Origin: Verrucomicrobiia bacterium
Lineage (GTDB): Bacteria > Verrucomicrobiota > Verrucomicrobiia > JADLBR01
Length of the DNA stretch: 64,000 nucleotides
NCBI GenBank assembly: GCA_020847615.1
Contig: JADLBR010000010.1
Span: 1-64,000 of the forward strand
Direction of reading: 5' to 3'
Shown piece after piece: positions 23,233-32,648 of the stretch (positions within the stretch are counted from its first letter, which is position 1; every line of letters starts with the position of its first letter). The notes below the pieces were generated by a model. The model did not search any database. It had not been told where the DNA came from and saw nothing but the letters and a program-made list of their open reading frames with translations. The translations under genes and the position numbers were made by a program.

Positions 23233-23892
23233 TTACTCCTTCCCGGCCTTCGGCAGACCGCGTGCCTCGCGGATCTGGTCCGCGCTGCGCAATTGGCGGA
23301 GCGCGCTCAGCGTGGCCTTGACGACGTTGATCGCATTGTTGGAACCGAGGGATTTCGCAAGGATGTCGCGGACGCCGGCGGCCTCGACCACGGCGCGGAC
23401 GCTTCCGCCCGCGATGATCCCCGTCCCCGGCGAAGCCGGCCGCAGCAGCACCCGGCCACCGCTGTGCTCGCCGACGACCTCGTGCGGTATGGTGTGCTCT
23501 CGCAGAACCACCCGGACCATGGCCCGCCGGGCGGCCTCGCCGCCCTTGCGGATCGAATCGGACACCTCGCGCGCCTTGCCGAATCCGATGCCGACGCGCC
23601 CCTGCCGGTCGCCGGTGACCACCAGCGCGCTGAAGCTGAAACGCCGTCCGCCCTTGACGACCTTCGCGCAACGGTTGATGAACACCACCTTCTCGACAAG
23701 TTCCTCCGCCCGCTCGCGGTCCCTCTTGGCCCTGGCCACGGCCTCCTCGGCCTCGGAATAGACCCTGGGCCGCCCCCCGCGGGGCGCCGGCGCCGGCGCG
23801 GGTGCCTCGACCGCCGGCTCGACGTCCTTGGCCGGTTCGATCACCTTGGGGTCCAATTCCTCTTCGTCGTGCTTCGTGGATGCTGCCGCCAT
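23233..23892 (-). CDS. rpsE: 30S ribosomal protein S5
   Basis: Protein of 219 residues from ATG 23892 (a TTG two codons earlier is less likely). The S5 core begins near residue 63 ([23 protein letters not shown]) with the double-stranded RNA-binding fold, then [19 protein letters not shown]. The first 60 residues are an acidic, proline/alanine-rich extension not found in typical S5. S5 helps decoding fidelity. Confidence 0.96.
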   Translation of the reverse strand: MAAASTKHDEEELDPKVIEPAKDVEPAVEAPAPAPAPRGGRPRVYSEAEEAVARAKRDRERAEELVEKVVFINRCAKVVKGGRRFSFSALVVTGDRQGRVGIGFGKAREVSDSIRKGGEAARRAMVRVVLREHTIPHEVVGEHSGGRVLLRPASPGTGIIAGGSVRAVVEAAGVRDILAKSLGSNNAINVVKATLSALRQLRSADQIREARGLPKAGKE

Positions 23893-23894
23893 AA

Positions 23895-24251
23895 TCAAAA
23901 CTCCAATCCCGCCTCGCGGGCCGCGTCCGCGAGCGCCTTCACCTTGCCGTGGAAGGTGAAGCCGCCCCGATCAAACACCACCCTGCGGATGTTCTGCTCC
24001 AGCGCCCGCTTCGCCACCCGCTGCCCGACCACGGTGGCCCCGGCCACGTTCGCGCGCAGGGAGGCGCACTCTTCCTGCGTGGTCGAGACGGACGCCAGGG
24101 TCCTTCCCGCCGCGTCATCGATGATCTGGGCGTGTATGTGCCGCCCGCTGAAATTGACCGAGAGGCGCGGCCGCTCCGCGGTGCCCGCGACCTTCTTGCG
24201 GACCCGCACATGCAGCCTCTGTCGCGCCGCCTTCCTTGTGATCTGCGCCAT
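23895..24251 (-). CDS. rplR: 50S ribosomal protein L18
   Basis: Protein of 118 residues with [37 protein letters not shown] and the C-terminal [28 protein letters not shown]. It binds 5S rRNA with L5. Overlap and spacing with rpsE and rplF are tight, as expected in the spc operon. Confidence 0.97.
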   Translation of the reverse strand: MAQITRKAARQRLHVRVRKKVAGTAERPRLSVNFSGRHIHAQIIDDAAGRTLASVSTTQEECASLRANVAGATVVGQRVAKRALEQNIRRVVFDRGGFTFHGKVKALADAAREAGLEF

Positions 24252-24269
24252 AGTCTTGCTACCCCCGTG

Positions 24270-24836
24270 CTACTTGCTCTGGGCGGTCTTGCCCTCTTTC
24301 CGGATGATCACTTCGCCGACGTAGCGCACGCCCTTGCCCTTGTAGGGCTCGGGCGGATAGAAGCTCCGGATGTCCGCCGCCACCGCGCCGACGAGTCGCT
24401 TGTCCGCGCCCTCGACGGTCACGAACGTGCCCTCGGGCACGGCCTTCCCGGCCTGGTCGGTGATCGTGATCTTGATCCCCTGCGGGATCGGATAATTGAT
24501 GGGATGGGAGAACCCCAGCGCGAGATTGATGACCGTGCCTTTGACGGACGCCTTGAAACCGACCCCCTGGATCTCGAGTTTCTTCGAGAATCCCGACTCC
24601 ACCCCCAGGACCATGTTGGCCACGAGGCTGCGCGCCAGGCCGTGCATCGCCTTGGAGCGCGACGTGTCGTCCGGGCGGATCAGCGATATCTGGCCGCCGT
24701 CGACCTTCGCCGAGATGGAGGGCGGCAATTCCATCGAGAGCTTGCCCTTCGGCCCCTCGGCGCTGACGTTTCGCCCGTCGATCGCCACCTTCACTTTGGC
24801 GGGAACGGGAACCGGTTTCTTTCCGATGCGTGACAT
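24270..24836 (-). CDS. rplF: 50S ribosomal protein L6
   Basis: Protein of 188 residues from ATG 24836 (MSRIGKKPVPVP). It has the two repeated alpha/beta domains of L6 and the conserved end PEPYKGKGVRYVGEVIIRKEGKTAQSK. L6 sits near the factor-binding site of the 50S. The longer frame to 25073 only reads rpsH out of frame. Confidence 0.97.
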   Translation of the reverse strand: MSRIGKKPVPVPAKVKVAIDGRNVSAEGPKGKLSMELPPSISAKVDGGQISLIRPDDTSRSKAMHGLARSLVANMVLGVESGFSKKLEIQGVGFKASVKGTVINLALGFSHPINYPIPQGIKITITDQAGKAVPEGTFVTVEGADKRLVGAVAADIRSFYPPEPYKGKGVRYVGEVIIRKEGKTAQSK

Positions 24837-24850
24837 GTCTTTTACCTCCG

Positions 24851-25243
24851 TCACCAGACCAGGCAGATGACCTCGCCCCCGACGTTCTGCTTGCGGGCCT
24901 CGCTGCCGGTCATGACGCCCTTCGGGGTGGAGATGACCGCGGTGCCCAGGCCCCCCAGGACCCGCGGCATGTCCTTGGCCCCCACGTAGCGCCGCAGGCC
25001 GGGCCGGCTGACGCGGCGGATGCCCTCGATCGAGCGGCGCGCCCCGCCGGACTTCAGCTCGACGCGCAGCCACTGCTTGCCCTCCTTGCGGACCAGCTCC
25101 GCTCCCCGCACGTATCCCTCCTCCTTGAGGATGTGCGCGATGTCGCTCTTGATCCGCGAGTAGGGGGCGACGATCTCCGCCTTGCCGGCCATCACGCCAT
25201 TGCGGATCTGCGTCAGGAAATCTGCTATCGGGTCGGTCACCAT
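24851..25243 (-). CDS. rpsH: 30S ribosomal protein S8
   Basis: Protein of 130 residues: DPIADFLTQIRNGVMAGKAEI at the start, the rRNA-binding C-terminal domain with RRVSRPGLRRYVGAKDMPRV, GLGTAVISTPKGVMT and GGEVICLVW at the end. S8 binds helix 21 of 16S rRNA and often represses the spc operon. Confidence 0.97.
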   Translation of the reverse strand: MVTDPIADFLTQIRNGVMAGKAEIVAPYSRIKSDIAHILKEEGYVRGAELVRKEGKQWLRVELKSGGARRSIEGIRRVSRPGLRRYVGAKDMPRVLGGLGTAVISTPKGVMTGSEARKQNVGGEVICLVW

Positions 25244-25262
25244 GTTGTCTGTCCTCCGCGCC

Positions 25263-25448
25263 TCACCAGCTGGCCTTTATAACGCCCGGCAGCTCGCCCC
25301 GCAGGGCGCGCTCCCGGAACTCGATGCGGCTCAGCCCGAAGCGCCTCATGAACGCGCGCCGCCGGCCGCTCACCGTGCAGCGATTCACGCGCCGCACTTT
25401 GAACTTGGTCTTCTTGCTCTGCTTGGCGATCCAGCTTTTCTTGGCCAT
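25263..25448 (-). CDS. rpsN: 30S ribosomal protein S14, short type, cysteine-depleted
   Basis: Sixty-one residues, the length of the short zinc-type S14, with [19 protein letters not shown] and KASW. The short type normally has four zinc cysteines in CxxC...CxxC; here only the first remains (RCTVSG), and the other three positions are Ser, Ser and Glu (LSRIE). It therefore cannot hold zinc in the usual way. S14 is essential for the 30S head. The position between rplE and rpsH is normal. Confidence 0.93.
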   Translation of the reverse strand: MAKKSWIAKQSKKTKFKVRRVNRCTVSGRRRAFMRRFGLSRIEFRERALRGELPGVIKASW

Positions 25449-25460
25449 AACACTGTCCGA

Positions 25461-26027
25461 TCACTGCTTGCCGGGCTTCACAAAGGGCATGCCCATCAGC
25501 TCGAGGAGGTCCTTGGCCTCCTGGTTGGTCGTCGCCGTGGTCACGATGGAGATGTCGAAGCCGAGGCCCCGCTTCACCTTATCCAGCTCGATCTCCGGAA
25601 ATATGGTGTGGTCCTTGACCCCCAGCGTGTAGTTGCCGCAGCCGTCGAAGGCCCGGGCGCTGACCCCGCGGAAATCGCGGATGGCCGGGAGCGCGAACCG
25701 GATCAGGCGCTCCAGGAACTCGTACATGACCCGGCCCCGGAGGGTCGCCTTGAGGCCGATCTCCTGATCCTCGCGTATCTTGAAATTCGAGATGCTCTTC
25801 TTCGCCTTGGTCCGGACGGGCTGCTGCCCGGTGATGAGGCGGATGTCGTGGGTCGCGTCATCCAGGGCCGCCTTGACGTCCTGCGCGGAGCCGACCGAAC
25901 AGTTCAGCACCACCTTGGTGATGCGCGGCACCTGGTGGGGGTTCTTGTAGGCGTGCTTCTCCCGCAGCGCCGGAAGGACCTGCTCCCGGTACATCCGCAG
26001 CATCTCGGGTATCGTGGTCTCTGCCAT
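25461..26027 (-). CDS. rplE: 50S ribosomal protein L5
   Basis: Protein of 188 residues from ATG 26027 (MAETTIPEML) after GGAG. Motifs VPRITKVVLNCSVG, DIRLITGQQPVRTKAKKSI, RLIRFALPAIRDFRGVS and DISIVTTATTNQEAKDLLEL are typical. L5 contacts 5S rRNA and the P-site tRNA. The in-frame ATG 5 codons upstream is too near the ribosome-binding site. Confidence 0.97.
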   Translation of the reverse strand: MAETTIPEMLRMYREQVLPALREKHAYKNPHQVPRITKVVLNCSVGSAQDVKAALDDATHDIRLITGQQPVRTKAKKSISNFKIREDQEIGLKATLRGRVMYEFLERLIRFALPAIRDFRGVSARAFDGCGNYTLGVKDHTIFPEIELDKVKRGLGFDISIVTTATTNQEAKDLLELMGMPFVKPGKQ

Positions 26028-26038
26028 ACCTGTCTCCA

Positions 26039-26305
26039 TCACTTGGCCGCCGCCCGTCGGCTGCGCCGCTCATCCCACCGCGACGCGAGCATCACGTTGG
26101 AGACGTGGATCGGCGCCTCGCGCTCCATGAAGCCACCCTCCGGGTGCTGCTGCGACTTGCGGACCGCCTTGCGCATCTTCCGGACGCCCTCGACGACCAC
26201 GCGCTCCTTCTTCGGGATGACCTCCAGCACCTTGCCGCGGGCGCCGCGCGCCGCGCCACTGATGACGACGACCTCGTCGCCCTTCTTGATCCGTGCCTTC
26301 GCCAT
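26039..26305 (-). CDS. rplX: 50S ribosomal protein L24
   Basis: Protein of 88 residues from ATG 26305: KKGDEVVVISGAARGARGKV (KOW motif) and EAPIHVSNVML. L24 nucleates 50S assembly. It follows rplN with only 2 bases between. A longer frame to 26500 lies over rplN and is not used. Confidence 0.96.
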   Translation of the reverse strand: MAKARIKKGDEVVVISGAARGARGKVLEVIPKKERVVVEGVRKMRKAVRKSQQHPEGGFMEREAPIHVSNVMLASRWDERRSRRAAAK

Positions 26306-26307
26306 GG

Positions 26308-26673
26308 TCAAAGCACCTCCGGGGCCAGGGAGATGATCTTCATAAAATTCTTCTCGCGCAGCTCGCGGGCCACGGGGCCGAATATGCGGGTGCCGCGGGG
26401 GTTGCCGTCCTTGTCGATCACGACGACGGCGTTCGTGTCGAAACGCAGGTAGCTGCCATCGGGCCGCCGGATCGGGGCCCGGGTGCGCACGACCACGCAA
26501 TCGACGACCTCGGACTTCTTGACGGTGCCGTCGGGGGCCGCCTCCTTGATGTTGGCCTTGATGACGTCGCCCACCCGCGCGACCAGCGTCTTTTTCCCGA
26601 GCACGCCGATCATGCTCGCGACGCGGGCGCCGGTGTTGTCGGCGACGGTGACCAGGCTGCGTATCTGGATCAC
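26308..26673 (-). CDS. rplN: 50S ribosomal protein L14
   Basis: Protein of 121 residues starting with GTG at 26673, with AAGGAGG upstream and a GTGA overlap with the rpsQ stop. [34 protein letters not shown] and [13 protein letters not shown] are typical L14 motifs. L14 lies at the subunit interface. Confidence 0.97.
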   Translation of the reverse strand: MIQIRSLVTVADNTGARVASMIGVLGKKTLVARVGDVIKANIKEAAPDGTVKKSEVVDCVVVRTRAPIRRPDGSYLRFDTNAVVVIDKDGNPRGTRIFGPVARELREKNFMKIISLAPEVL

Positions 26674-27005
26674 GGGCGGCCTCCTTCCTCGATGCCGCCC
26701 GCCACGTCCGGTGCCACGGGCAGCGCGACCTGGCGGACGAGGACCTCGGCGAGCTCCCACCGCTTCAGCCGGCTCAGCGGCCGGGTCTCGCGGATGAGGA
26801 CGCGGTCCCCGACCTTCGCCTCCTGCCGCTCGTCATGCGCGTAGAATTTCTTCGAGACGCGGACGATCTTGCCGAACCGCGGGTGCGGGACCCGGCGATC
26901 GACGCGGACGACGATGGTCTTGGACATCTTGTCCGACACCACGATGCCGACCCTCTCCTTGCGCGCCCGCTTCGGCGGGTCCTGGGATGCCACGACAGCC
27001 TCCAT
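26670..27005 (-). CDS. rpsQ: 30S ribosomal protein S17
   Basis: Protein of 111 residues from ATG 27005, placed 9 bases after AGGAG. The OB-fold core [39 protein letters not shown] and [20 protein letters not shown] is clear. Extensions at both ends make it longer than the usual 85 residues. S17 binds early in 30S assembly. Confidence 0.96.
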   Translation of the reverse strand: MEAVVASQDPPKRARKERVGIVVSDKMSKTIVVRVDRRVPHPRFGKIVRVSKKFYAHDERQEAKVGDRVLIRETRPLSRLKRWELAEVLVRQVALPVAPDVAGGIEEGGRP

Positions 27006-27010
27006 GGTCT

Positions 27011-27247
27011 TCATCTCCTGTTCGCGGCCGCGCCCTGGGGCGCGGCGGCTCCTTTGCGTTTCATGGTCAGCGCGGTCTCTATGCGCGCCACGGTCCGGCG
27101 GATCTCCCGCAGCCGGCTCGGTTTCTCGAGCTGGCCGCTGGCCTGCTGGAGCCTGAGGTTCAGGAACTCCTGCCTCAGGTCGCGGCCCTTGGACACGAGC
27201 TCGCTCTCGGTCAGTCCCATCAGTTCAGTCATCTTGATCATCGCCAT
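27011..27247 (-). CDS. rpmC: 50S ribosomal protein L29
   Basis: Protein of 78 residues with the two-helix hairpin of L29 ([35 protein letters not shown]) and a short basic/alanine tail. GGAG lies 7 bases before the ATG. It sits beside L23 at the tunnel exit. Position between rplP and rpsQ is standard. Confidence 0.95.
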   Translation of the reverse strand: MAMIKMTELMGLTESELVSKGRDLRQEFLNLRLQQASGQLEKPSRLREIRRTVARIETALTMKRKGAAAPQGAAANRR

Positions 27248-27264
27248 GGCGAAACTCCTCCCGA

Positions 27265-27678
27265 TCAGCCGTGTCGCCGCACGAAGCGGCAGCGCATCGG
27301 CAGCTTGTTGGCCGCGAGCCGGAACGATTCCTGGGCCACGGACTCCGGCAGGCCGTCGAGTTCAAAGAGCATCGTGCCCGGCCGCACCACGGCCACCCAG
27401 AATTCCGGGGAGCCTTTGCCCTTGCCCATCCGGGTCTCCGGCGGGCGCTTGGTGACGGGCTTGTGCGGGAACACCCGGATCCAGAGCTTCCCCTTGCGCT
27501 TCATGTTGCGCGTGATGGCCACGCGGGCGGCCTCGATCTGGGTGTTGGTCATCCAGCACCGGGTGAGGGCCTGGAGGCCGAACTCCCCGAAATCTAGCCG
27601 GATGGAACGGGAGGCGTCGCCCGCGCGGCTCCCGCGCGATTCCTTCCGATGCTTCGAACGCTTGGGCATCATCGCCAT
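27265..27678 (-). CDS. rplP: 50S ribosomal protein L16
   Basis: Protein of 137 residues: [60 protein letters not shown] and [21 protein letters not shown]16 contacts the tRNA elbow at the A-site. It lies 3 bases after rpsC. Confidence 0.97.
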   Translation of the reverse strand: MAMMPKRSKHRKESRGSRAGDASRSIRLDFGEFGLQALTRCWMTNTQIEAARVAITRNMKRKGKLWIRVFPHKPVTKRPPETRMGKGKGSPEFWVAVVRPGTMLFELDGLPESVAQESFRLAANKLPMRCRFVRRHG

Positions 27679-27681
27679 GGC

Positions 27682-28332
27682 TCACCTCCCAAATCTCGCG
27701 GCCGGACCCTCGTCCTTGCGGCAGATCCAGCACTTGACCCCGATGCGGCCCGCCGGGGTGCTGGCCTCGGCAAAACCGTAATCGACATTGGCCCGGATGG
27801 TGTGCAGGGGCACGCGGCCGAGGCGGTACTCCTCGGTGCGGGCGATCTCCGCCCCGCCGAGGCGCCCCGAGCAGCGCACGCGCACCCCGTCGGCGCCGAA
27901 GTCCATGGCCGTCTGCACGGCCTTCTTCATCGCGCGCCGGAACGAGATGCGGCGCTCGAGCTGAAGGGCGATGTTCTCCGCCACCAGCTGTGGCTCCAGC
28001 TCGGGGTTCTTGATCTCCTTGACGTCGATGGCCACCTCGGACGCGTGGGTCAGCGCGGCGACATCGCGCTTGAGGGAATCGAGGTCGGCGCCCTTGCGCC
28101 CGATGATGAGGCCCGGGCGGGCGCTATGGATGTTGACGCGGAGCCGGTTCGTGGCCCGCTCGATGACGATCCGGGCGACCGCCGCCGAGGACAGCCGCTT
28201 CTTGAGGAAGTCCCGGATCTTGAAATCCTCGTGGAGGAAGAGGAGGTAGTCCCTCTTGTTGGCGAACCACATCGACCGCCAATTCTTGTTGGCGGTGACG
28301 CGGAAGATGATCGGATTTACCTTCTGGCCCAT
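27682..28332 (-). CDS. rpsC: 30S ribosomal protein S3
   Basis: Protein of 216 residues: [12 protein letters not shown], the KH-2 domain around residues 60-110 ([17 protein letters not shown]) and the C-terminal S3 domain ([21 protein letters not shown]). The C-terminus is slightly short compared with E. coli. S3 forms part of the mRNA entry helicase site. Confidence 0.97.
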   Translation of the reverse strand: MGQKVNPIIFRVTANKNWRSMWFANKRDYLLFLHEDFKIRDFLKKRLSSAAVARIVIERATNRLRVNIHSARPGLIIGRKGADLDSLKRDVAALTHASEVAIDVKEIKNPELEPQLVAENIALQLERRISFRRAMKKAVQTAMDFGADGVRVRCSGRLGGAEIARTEEYRLGRVPLHTIRANVDYGFAEASTPAGRIGVKCWICRKDEGPAARFGR

Positions 28333-28341
28333 GGTGTCACC

Positions 28342-28791
28342 TCATTTCGCGGCCTTCGGGCGCGCGGAACCCTTGCCCCCCGCCGCGGTTGCCTCGGCGG
28401 GTTCCTGGGCGTCGGCGGCCGCCTCTTTCTGCGGCGCGCGCTTGCGGCGCTCCGGCGGCGGCTCGTCGGTCAATATGATCCTGATGTGAGACGTGCGCTT
28501 GCGGATGGGCGAGGCCGAGCCACGGGCGCGCGGCATGATCCGCTTGATGGTCGGCCCCTCGCCGACGACCGCCTCCTTGACGCGCAGGGTCGCGGGCTTG
28601 AGATCGTTGTTGTGCTCCGCGTTGGCGATGGCGGACTTGAGCGTCTTGGTGATGAGGCGCGCGGCCTTCTTGGATGAAAAGCGCAGCACGTCCAGGGCAT
28701 CCGAGGCCATCAGGCCCTGGATCTCCCGCGTGACCTCGCGCGCCTTGAACGCCGAGATCCTCACGAATCGCGTTACCGATCTGACTTCCAT
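28342..28791 (-). CDS. rplV: 50S ribosomal protein L22
   Basis: Protein of 149 residues. The L22 core (1-110) has FKAREVTREIQGLMASDALDVL, NAEHNNDLKPATLRVKEAVV and PRARGSASPIRKRTSHIRIIL, whose loop reaches into the exit tunnel. About 35 extra basic/alanine-rich residues follow. The upstream neighbour is not rpsS but an inserted lipoprotein gene. Confidence 0.96.
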   Translation of the reverse strand: MEVRSVTRFVRISAFKAREVTREIQGLMASDALDVLRFSSKKAARLITKTLKSAIANAEHNNDLKPATLRVKEAVVGEGPTIKRIMPRARGSASPIRKRTSHIRIILTDEPPPERRKRAPQKEAAADAQEPAEATAAGGKGSARPKAAK

Positions 28792-28803
28792 AACAATCTC
28801 ACT

Positions 28804-29589
28804 TCACTTCTTTTCCAAAATCTCACTTTTCACCGTGCTGACCCGGGCGTCGTCGCCCTCGGCGACCACGGTCCGCTCGGCGGCCCTCTCGACGATCGCG
28901 CCGAGGACCGACTCGCGCACGTCCACGGCCCGCGCCATCGCGATCAGCCGGCCGCCGCGCATGATCTCGAAGACCATGCCGACCTTCGCGCCCTGCCGCC
29001 ATCCCACGTTCAACACCGCCAGGCTCAGGGCCGACTTGTAGTCGAGGACCCGCGCCGCCACGAGCGTCCCCTGGCCCGGCGCCGCCGCATCGCCCTTGCT
29101 TTCGACGAGGCCCTGGGACGTCCGCATCTGCGCCTCGACCTGCGCGCGGAATTCCGGATCGATGCCGCGCGCGCTCTTGAGCACGCCCTGCATCATCTCC
29201 ACCATGACCGCGAGCTGGGCGACAGTCTCCTGCCTCCGCTTCTCGGACTGGTAGAGGTCCCGGACCGCCGCGACCACCTTTTCGCGAAGCCTCGCCTCGT
29301 CGCCCGTCAGGGCATCGACGCCAAGCGCCTCGTCGCGCAGCCGCAGGTCCATCCACTGCCGCCGGAAGAAATCCGCCTCCGCGTTGGCGAGCTCGAGGCT
29401 CTCGCTGAGGGCCCGGATGGTCTTGTTCTTGACCTCCAGGTCCCTGTAGAGGGACTCCAGCTCGCGCTCGACGCGGGCGATCCTCTCGTCGTCGCCCGCG
29501 CCCCGCTGCGGCGCATCTTCGCACTTCAAAGAACAGGCGGCCAACATGGCCGCGACTCCAACCAGCGTCCGTTGGACGGGACGGCTCAA
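28804..29589 (-). CDS. Lipoprotein-like coiled-coil protein inserted between rpsS and rplV
   Basis: Protein of 261 residues from a TTG at 29589, 7 bases after rpsS. The N-terminus has a basic start, a hydrophobic stretch and a lipobox (LAAC), so it is probably a lipid-anchored envelope protein. Residues 35-145 form a long charged coiled coil (RIARVERELESLYRDLEVKNK). Residues 172-245 form a compact beta-rich domain (VAARVLDYKSALSLAVLNVG, GAKVGMVFEIMRGG) like modules in exported PVC proteins. No ribosomal function is apparent. The start at 29547 would lose the signal. Such a gene inside the S10 operon is very unusual. Confidence 0.75.
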   Translation of the reverse strand: MSRPVQRTLVGVAAMLAACSLKCEDAPQRGAGDDERIARVERELESLYRDLEVKNKTIRALSESLELANAEADFFRRQWMDLRLRDEALGVDALTGDEARLREKVVAAVRDLYQSEKRRQETVAQLAVMVEMMQGVLKSARGIDPEFRAQVEAQMRTSQGLVESKGDAAAPGQGTLVAARVLDYKSALSLAVLNVGWRQGAKVGMVFEIMRGGRLIAMARAVDVRESVLGAIVERAAERTVVAEGDDARVSTVKSEILEKK

Positions 29590-29596
29590 GGTCCGG

Positions 29597-29875
29597 CTAT
29601 TTCACGGCCTTGGCCGTGTGGGCACCGTGCGCCTTAAAGGTGCGGGTCGGCGAGAATTCGCCGAGGCGGTGGCCCACCATGTTTTCCGTCACGAACACCG
29701 AGTGAAAAATCTTGCCGTTGTGGACCAGGAAGGTGTGCCCCACGAAGTCCGGCGTGATCATCGATCGCCGCGACCACGTCTTGATGGGCTTCTTCTGCTT
29801 CCCCTGATTCATCCGCTCGATCTTCTCGAGCAGGTGGTAATCAACGAAAGGTCCCTTTTTTAGCGAGCGTCCCAT
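29597..29875 (-). CDS. rpsS: 30S ribosomal protein S19
   Basis: Protein of 92 residues: [39 protein letters not shown] and [14 protein letters not shown]19 binds the 30S head with S13. It follows rplB as usual; rplV, normally next, is displaced by the lipoprotein-like gene. Confidence 0.97.
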   Translation of the reverse strand: MGRSLKKGPFVDYHLLEKIERMNQGKQKKPIKTWSRRSMITPDFVGHTFLVHNGKIFHSVFVTENMVGHRLGEFSPTRTFKAHGAHTAKAVK

Positions 29876-29892
29876 GAATTACCTCCGCGCGA

Positions 29893-30729
29893 TCACTTCC
29901 CGCGCCTCTGCACGATGAACCGGCTGCCGGGCTTGTGCTTTTTCCGAGTCTTCTGGCCGCGGGCGAGCTGGCCCCAGGGGGACCGCAGGTGCTGTCGGCC
30001 GCCGCCGCTCTTGCTTCGGCCCTCGCCGCCACCGTTGGGGTGATCGACGGGGTTCATGACCATGCCGCGCACCGTCGGGCGGCGCCCCAGCCAGCGGGAG
30101 CGCCCGGCCTTCGCGAGCGTGGCGTTCATGTGGTCCGCGTTGCCCACCTGGCCGATGGTGGCGTAGCAGGTGGCGTGCACGCGGCGTATCTCGGTGGAGG
30201 GCAGCCGGAGCTGGCAATAGCCCTTGTCAAAACCCATGACCGTGGCCCCGACCCCGGCGCTGCGCACCAGCTGCGCGCCGCGGCCGGGCATCATCTCCAC
30301 GTTGTGGACGACGCTGCCGGCGGGGATCTTGTGCAGCGGCAGGGCGCAGCCCGGATTCGGGGGCGCGTCCTCGCCGGAGATCACCTGGGAGCCGACCGCG
30401 AGGCCCTGCGGTGCCAGGATATAGGCCTTCTCGCCATCGGCGTACTTGATGAGCGCGATGCGGGCCGAGCGATTCGGGTCATACTCGATGGCCTCGACCG
30501 TCGCCGCGACCCCGTGCTTGCGCCGCTTGAAGTCGATGATCCGGTAGCGGCGCTTGTGGCCCCCGCCCTTGTGGCGGCAGGTGATGCGCCCGCGGTTGTT
30601 GCGACCCCCGGTGCCCTTCTTGATCTCGGTGAGGGACTTCTCGGGGTAGTCCTTCGTGATCTCCTCGAAGGTCGGGCGCTCCGCGAAGCGGAGCGTCGGG
30701 GTGAGTGGCCTGAAGGTCTTAATTCCCAT
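29893..30729 (-). CDS. rplB: 50S ribosomal protein L2
   Basis: Protein of 278 residues: [53 protein letters not shown] and the peptidyl-transferase-associated segment [19 protein letters not shown]. The tail [11 protein letters not shown] is as expected. L2 is one of the most conserved 50S proteins and supports subunit joining. Confidence 0.98.
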   Translation of the reverse strand: MGIKTFRPLTPTLRFAERPTFEEITKDYPEKSLTEIKKGTGGRNNRGRITCRHKGGGHKRRYRIIDFKRRKHGVAATVEAIEYDPNRSARIALIKYADGEKAYILAPQGLAVGSQVISGEDAPPNPGCALPLHKIPAGSVVHNVEMMPGRGAQLVRSAGVGATVMGFDKGYCQLRLPSTEIRRVHATCYATIGQVGNADHMNATLAKAGRSRWLGRRPTVRGMVMNPVDHPNGGGEGRSKSGGGRQHLRSPWGQLARGQKTRKKHKPGSRFIVQRRGK

Positions 30730-30745
30730 GGCTGCCTCCTTGCGC

Positions 30746-31030
30746 TCAGGCGAGCGAGATCTTGTCGCCTTCCTTGAGCGTCACGATGGCCTTCTTCCAT
30801 CCGGCCGTGCGCCCCATGGCGCCGCGGCGGTGGCGCTTGGCCTTGCCGCGGACGTTCATCGTGTTGACGCGCACGACCGTCTTGTTGAAAATCCGCTCCA
30901 CCGCGTACTTGATCTCCAGCTTGGTGGCCCTGTCGTCCACCTTGAAAACATACCGGTTGAACTTCTCGGAGAGCGCGGTGCCCTTCTCCGTGAGCCGGAT
31001 CGTCTTGATGATATTAATGGGGTCGCGCAT
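30746..31030 (-). CDS. rplW: 50S ribosomal protein L23
   Basis: Protein of 94 residues: [25 protein letters not shown], then [20 protein letters not shown] and [13 protein letters not shown]23 is the docking site for trigger factor and SRP at the tunnel exit. It sits between rplD and rplB in standard order. Confidence 0.96.
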   Translation of the reverse strand: MRDPINIIKTIRLTEKGTALSEKFNRYVFKVDDRATKLEIKYAVERIFNKTVVRVNTMNVRGKAKRHRRGAMGRTAGWKKAIVTLKEGDKISLA

Positions 31031-31033
31031 GGG

Positions 31034-31657
31034 TCACTTCCTTTCGGCGCGGAGCCTCTCGCCGATCTTGTCCAACGCCGCGGGCGTGACGAGGATCCTG
31101 TCGTAGCGCAAGACGTCCTCCGTGTTCACCTCGGCGGCCGTCTTGAGACGGGCGCCGGGGACATTGCGGGACGCCAGGGTCATCTTGGGGTCGCGGGCGG
31201 TGTCCACGATCAGCACGGAGCCCTCGACCTTGTTATCCTTGAGCCAGCCCAGAAAACCCTTGGTCTTGTGCGTCTCGAGCGCGGTGGTGTCGACGACGGC
31301 GACCTCGCCGGCCCCGATGCGCTCGCTGAGGGCCTTGCGCAGCGCGAGGCGCCTGACGGCCTTGGAGGTCTTCTTCGAATAGTCTCGGGGCCTGGGGCCA
31401 AACACCACGCCGCCCTTGCGCCACAGCGGGGAGCGTTTCTCGCCGGCGCGGGCCCGCCCGGTGCCCTTCTGGCGCCAGGGTTTCGCGTTGCTGCCGGCCA
31501 CCTCGCCGCGGGTCTTGGCGCAGGCGGTGCCGGTGCGCCGGTTCGCCCGCATGGCCACGATGACCTCGTGGACGGCGTGGCTGCCCTTCTCGCCGTCGAT
31601 CAGATCGACCTTCAGCGCCGCCTTGGCGGATTCTGTGGTAAGGACCTTCGCGCTCAT
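31034..31657 (-). CDS. rplD: 50S ribosomal protein L4
   Basis: Protein of 207 residues from ATG 31657. [50 protein letters not shown] (tunnel loop) and [27 protein letters not shown] are typical. L4 lines the exit tunnel and in some bacteria controls the S10 operon. A longer frame to 32230 overlies rplC and is discarded. Confidence 0.96.
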   Translation of the reverse strand: MSAKVLTTESAKAALKVDLIDGEKGSHAVHEVIVAMRANRRTGTACAKTRGEVAGSNAKPWRQKGTGRARAGEKRSPLWRKGGVVFGPRPRDYSKKTSKAVRRLALRKALSERIGAGEVAVVDTTALETHKTKGFLGWLKDNKVEGSVLIVDTARDPKMTLASRNVPGARLKTAAEVNTEDVLRYDRILVTPAALDKIGERLRAERK

Positions 31658-31659
31658 GG

Positions 31660-32301
31660 TCAGGACTTGGCTTTCACGGGTTTCTTCTTGGCCCCCCGGA
31701 TGATGAGGAAGGAGCCGTTGGCGCCGGGCACGGCCCCCCGGATGACGATGACCTGATCGTCCTCGCGGACCTGCAGGACCCTGAGGTTCTGCGTGGTGAT
31801 CCGGGTGTCGCCCATGTGGCCGGGCATGCCCTGGTTCTTCCAGATGCGCCCCGGGGTCGACCGGCAACCGATGGCGCCCGTCCGGCGGTGCATCATCGAA
31901 CCGTGGGTGGCGGGCTGGCCCTTGTGGCCGTGGCGCCGGACGACGCCCTGGAACCCCTTGCCCTTGCTGATGCCGATGACGTCGACGAACTGGCCGACGG
32001 AAAAAGTCGTCACCGGGACGGCGTCGCCCGCCTTGATCTCGGCGGCGCCGCGGAACTCGCGCACGAAGCGCTTCGGGGCCGACCCCGCCTTCTTGCAGTG
32101 GCCGACGTGCGGCCGCGCCGCGCGCGACTCCTTGACGTCCTCGTACCCGATCTGGACGGCCTCGTAGCCATCGGCGTCCGCGGTCTTGACCTGGGTGACG
32201 ACGTTGCCGCCGACGTGCACGACGGTGCACGGGTGGCTGACGCCCGAGTCGTCGTAGACCCGCGTCATGCCCAGCTTCTTGCCCAAAAGTCCGAGTGCCA
32301 T
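31660..32301 (-). CDS. rplC: 50S ribosomal protein L3
   Basis: Protein of 213 residues: [54 protein letters not shown] and [10 protein letters not shown], the loop that reaches the peptidyl-transferase centre. The methylatable glutamine in GSM/GSIG-type loops is not obvious ([10 protein letters not shown]). Confidence 0.97.
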   Translation of the reverse strand: MALGLLGKKLGMTRVYDDSGVSHPCTVVHVGGNVVTQVKTADADGYEAVQIGYEDVKESRAARPHVGHCKKAGSAPKRFVREFRGAAEIKAGDAVPVTTFSVGQFVDVIGISKGKGFQGVVRRHGHKGQPATHGSMMHRRTGAIGCRSTPGRIWKNQGMPGHMGDTRITTQNLRVLQVREDDQVIVIRGAVPGANGSFLIIRGAKKKPVKAKS

Positions 32302-32311
32302 GGTCGTGCCC

Positions 32312-32620
32312 CTAGATCTTGATGGTGATGTCGACGCCCGCCGGGAGATTCAGCTTCTTGAGCTCGTCGATGGTCTTCGCCGTGGGGTCGATGATGTCCA
32401 GCATCCGCTTGTGCGTGCGGATCTCGAACTGGTCCATGCTCTTCTTGTCGACGTGCGGGGACCGGTTCACGGTGAAGCGCTCCGTCTTGGTGGGAAGGGG
32501 CACCGGCCCGGCGACGCGGGCGCCGGTGCGCTTGGCCGTCTCGACGATCTCGGATGTCGAGTGGTCGAGGAGGCGGTGGTCGAAGGCCTTCAATCGGATT
32601 CTGACTCGTTGACCTGTCAT
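32312..32620 (-). CDS. rpsJ: 30S ribosomal protein S10
   Basis: Protein of 102 residues: [38 protein letters not shown] and [22 protein letters not shown]10 acts in translation and as NusE in antitermination. It follows fusA directly; the tuf gene that usually lies between them is absent. Confidence 0.97.
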   Translation of the reverse strand: MTGQRVRIRLKAFDHRLLDHSTSEIVETAKRTGARVAGPVPLPTKTERFTVNRSPHVDKKSMDQFEIRTHKRMLDIIDPTAKTIDELKKLNLPAGVDITIKI

Positions 32621-32648
32621 GGCTCTTACTCTCCCGGATCCCGCCCGC

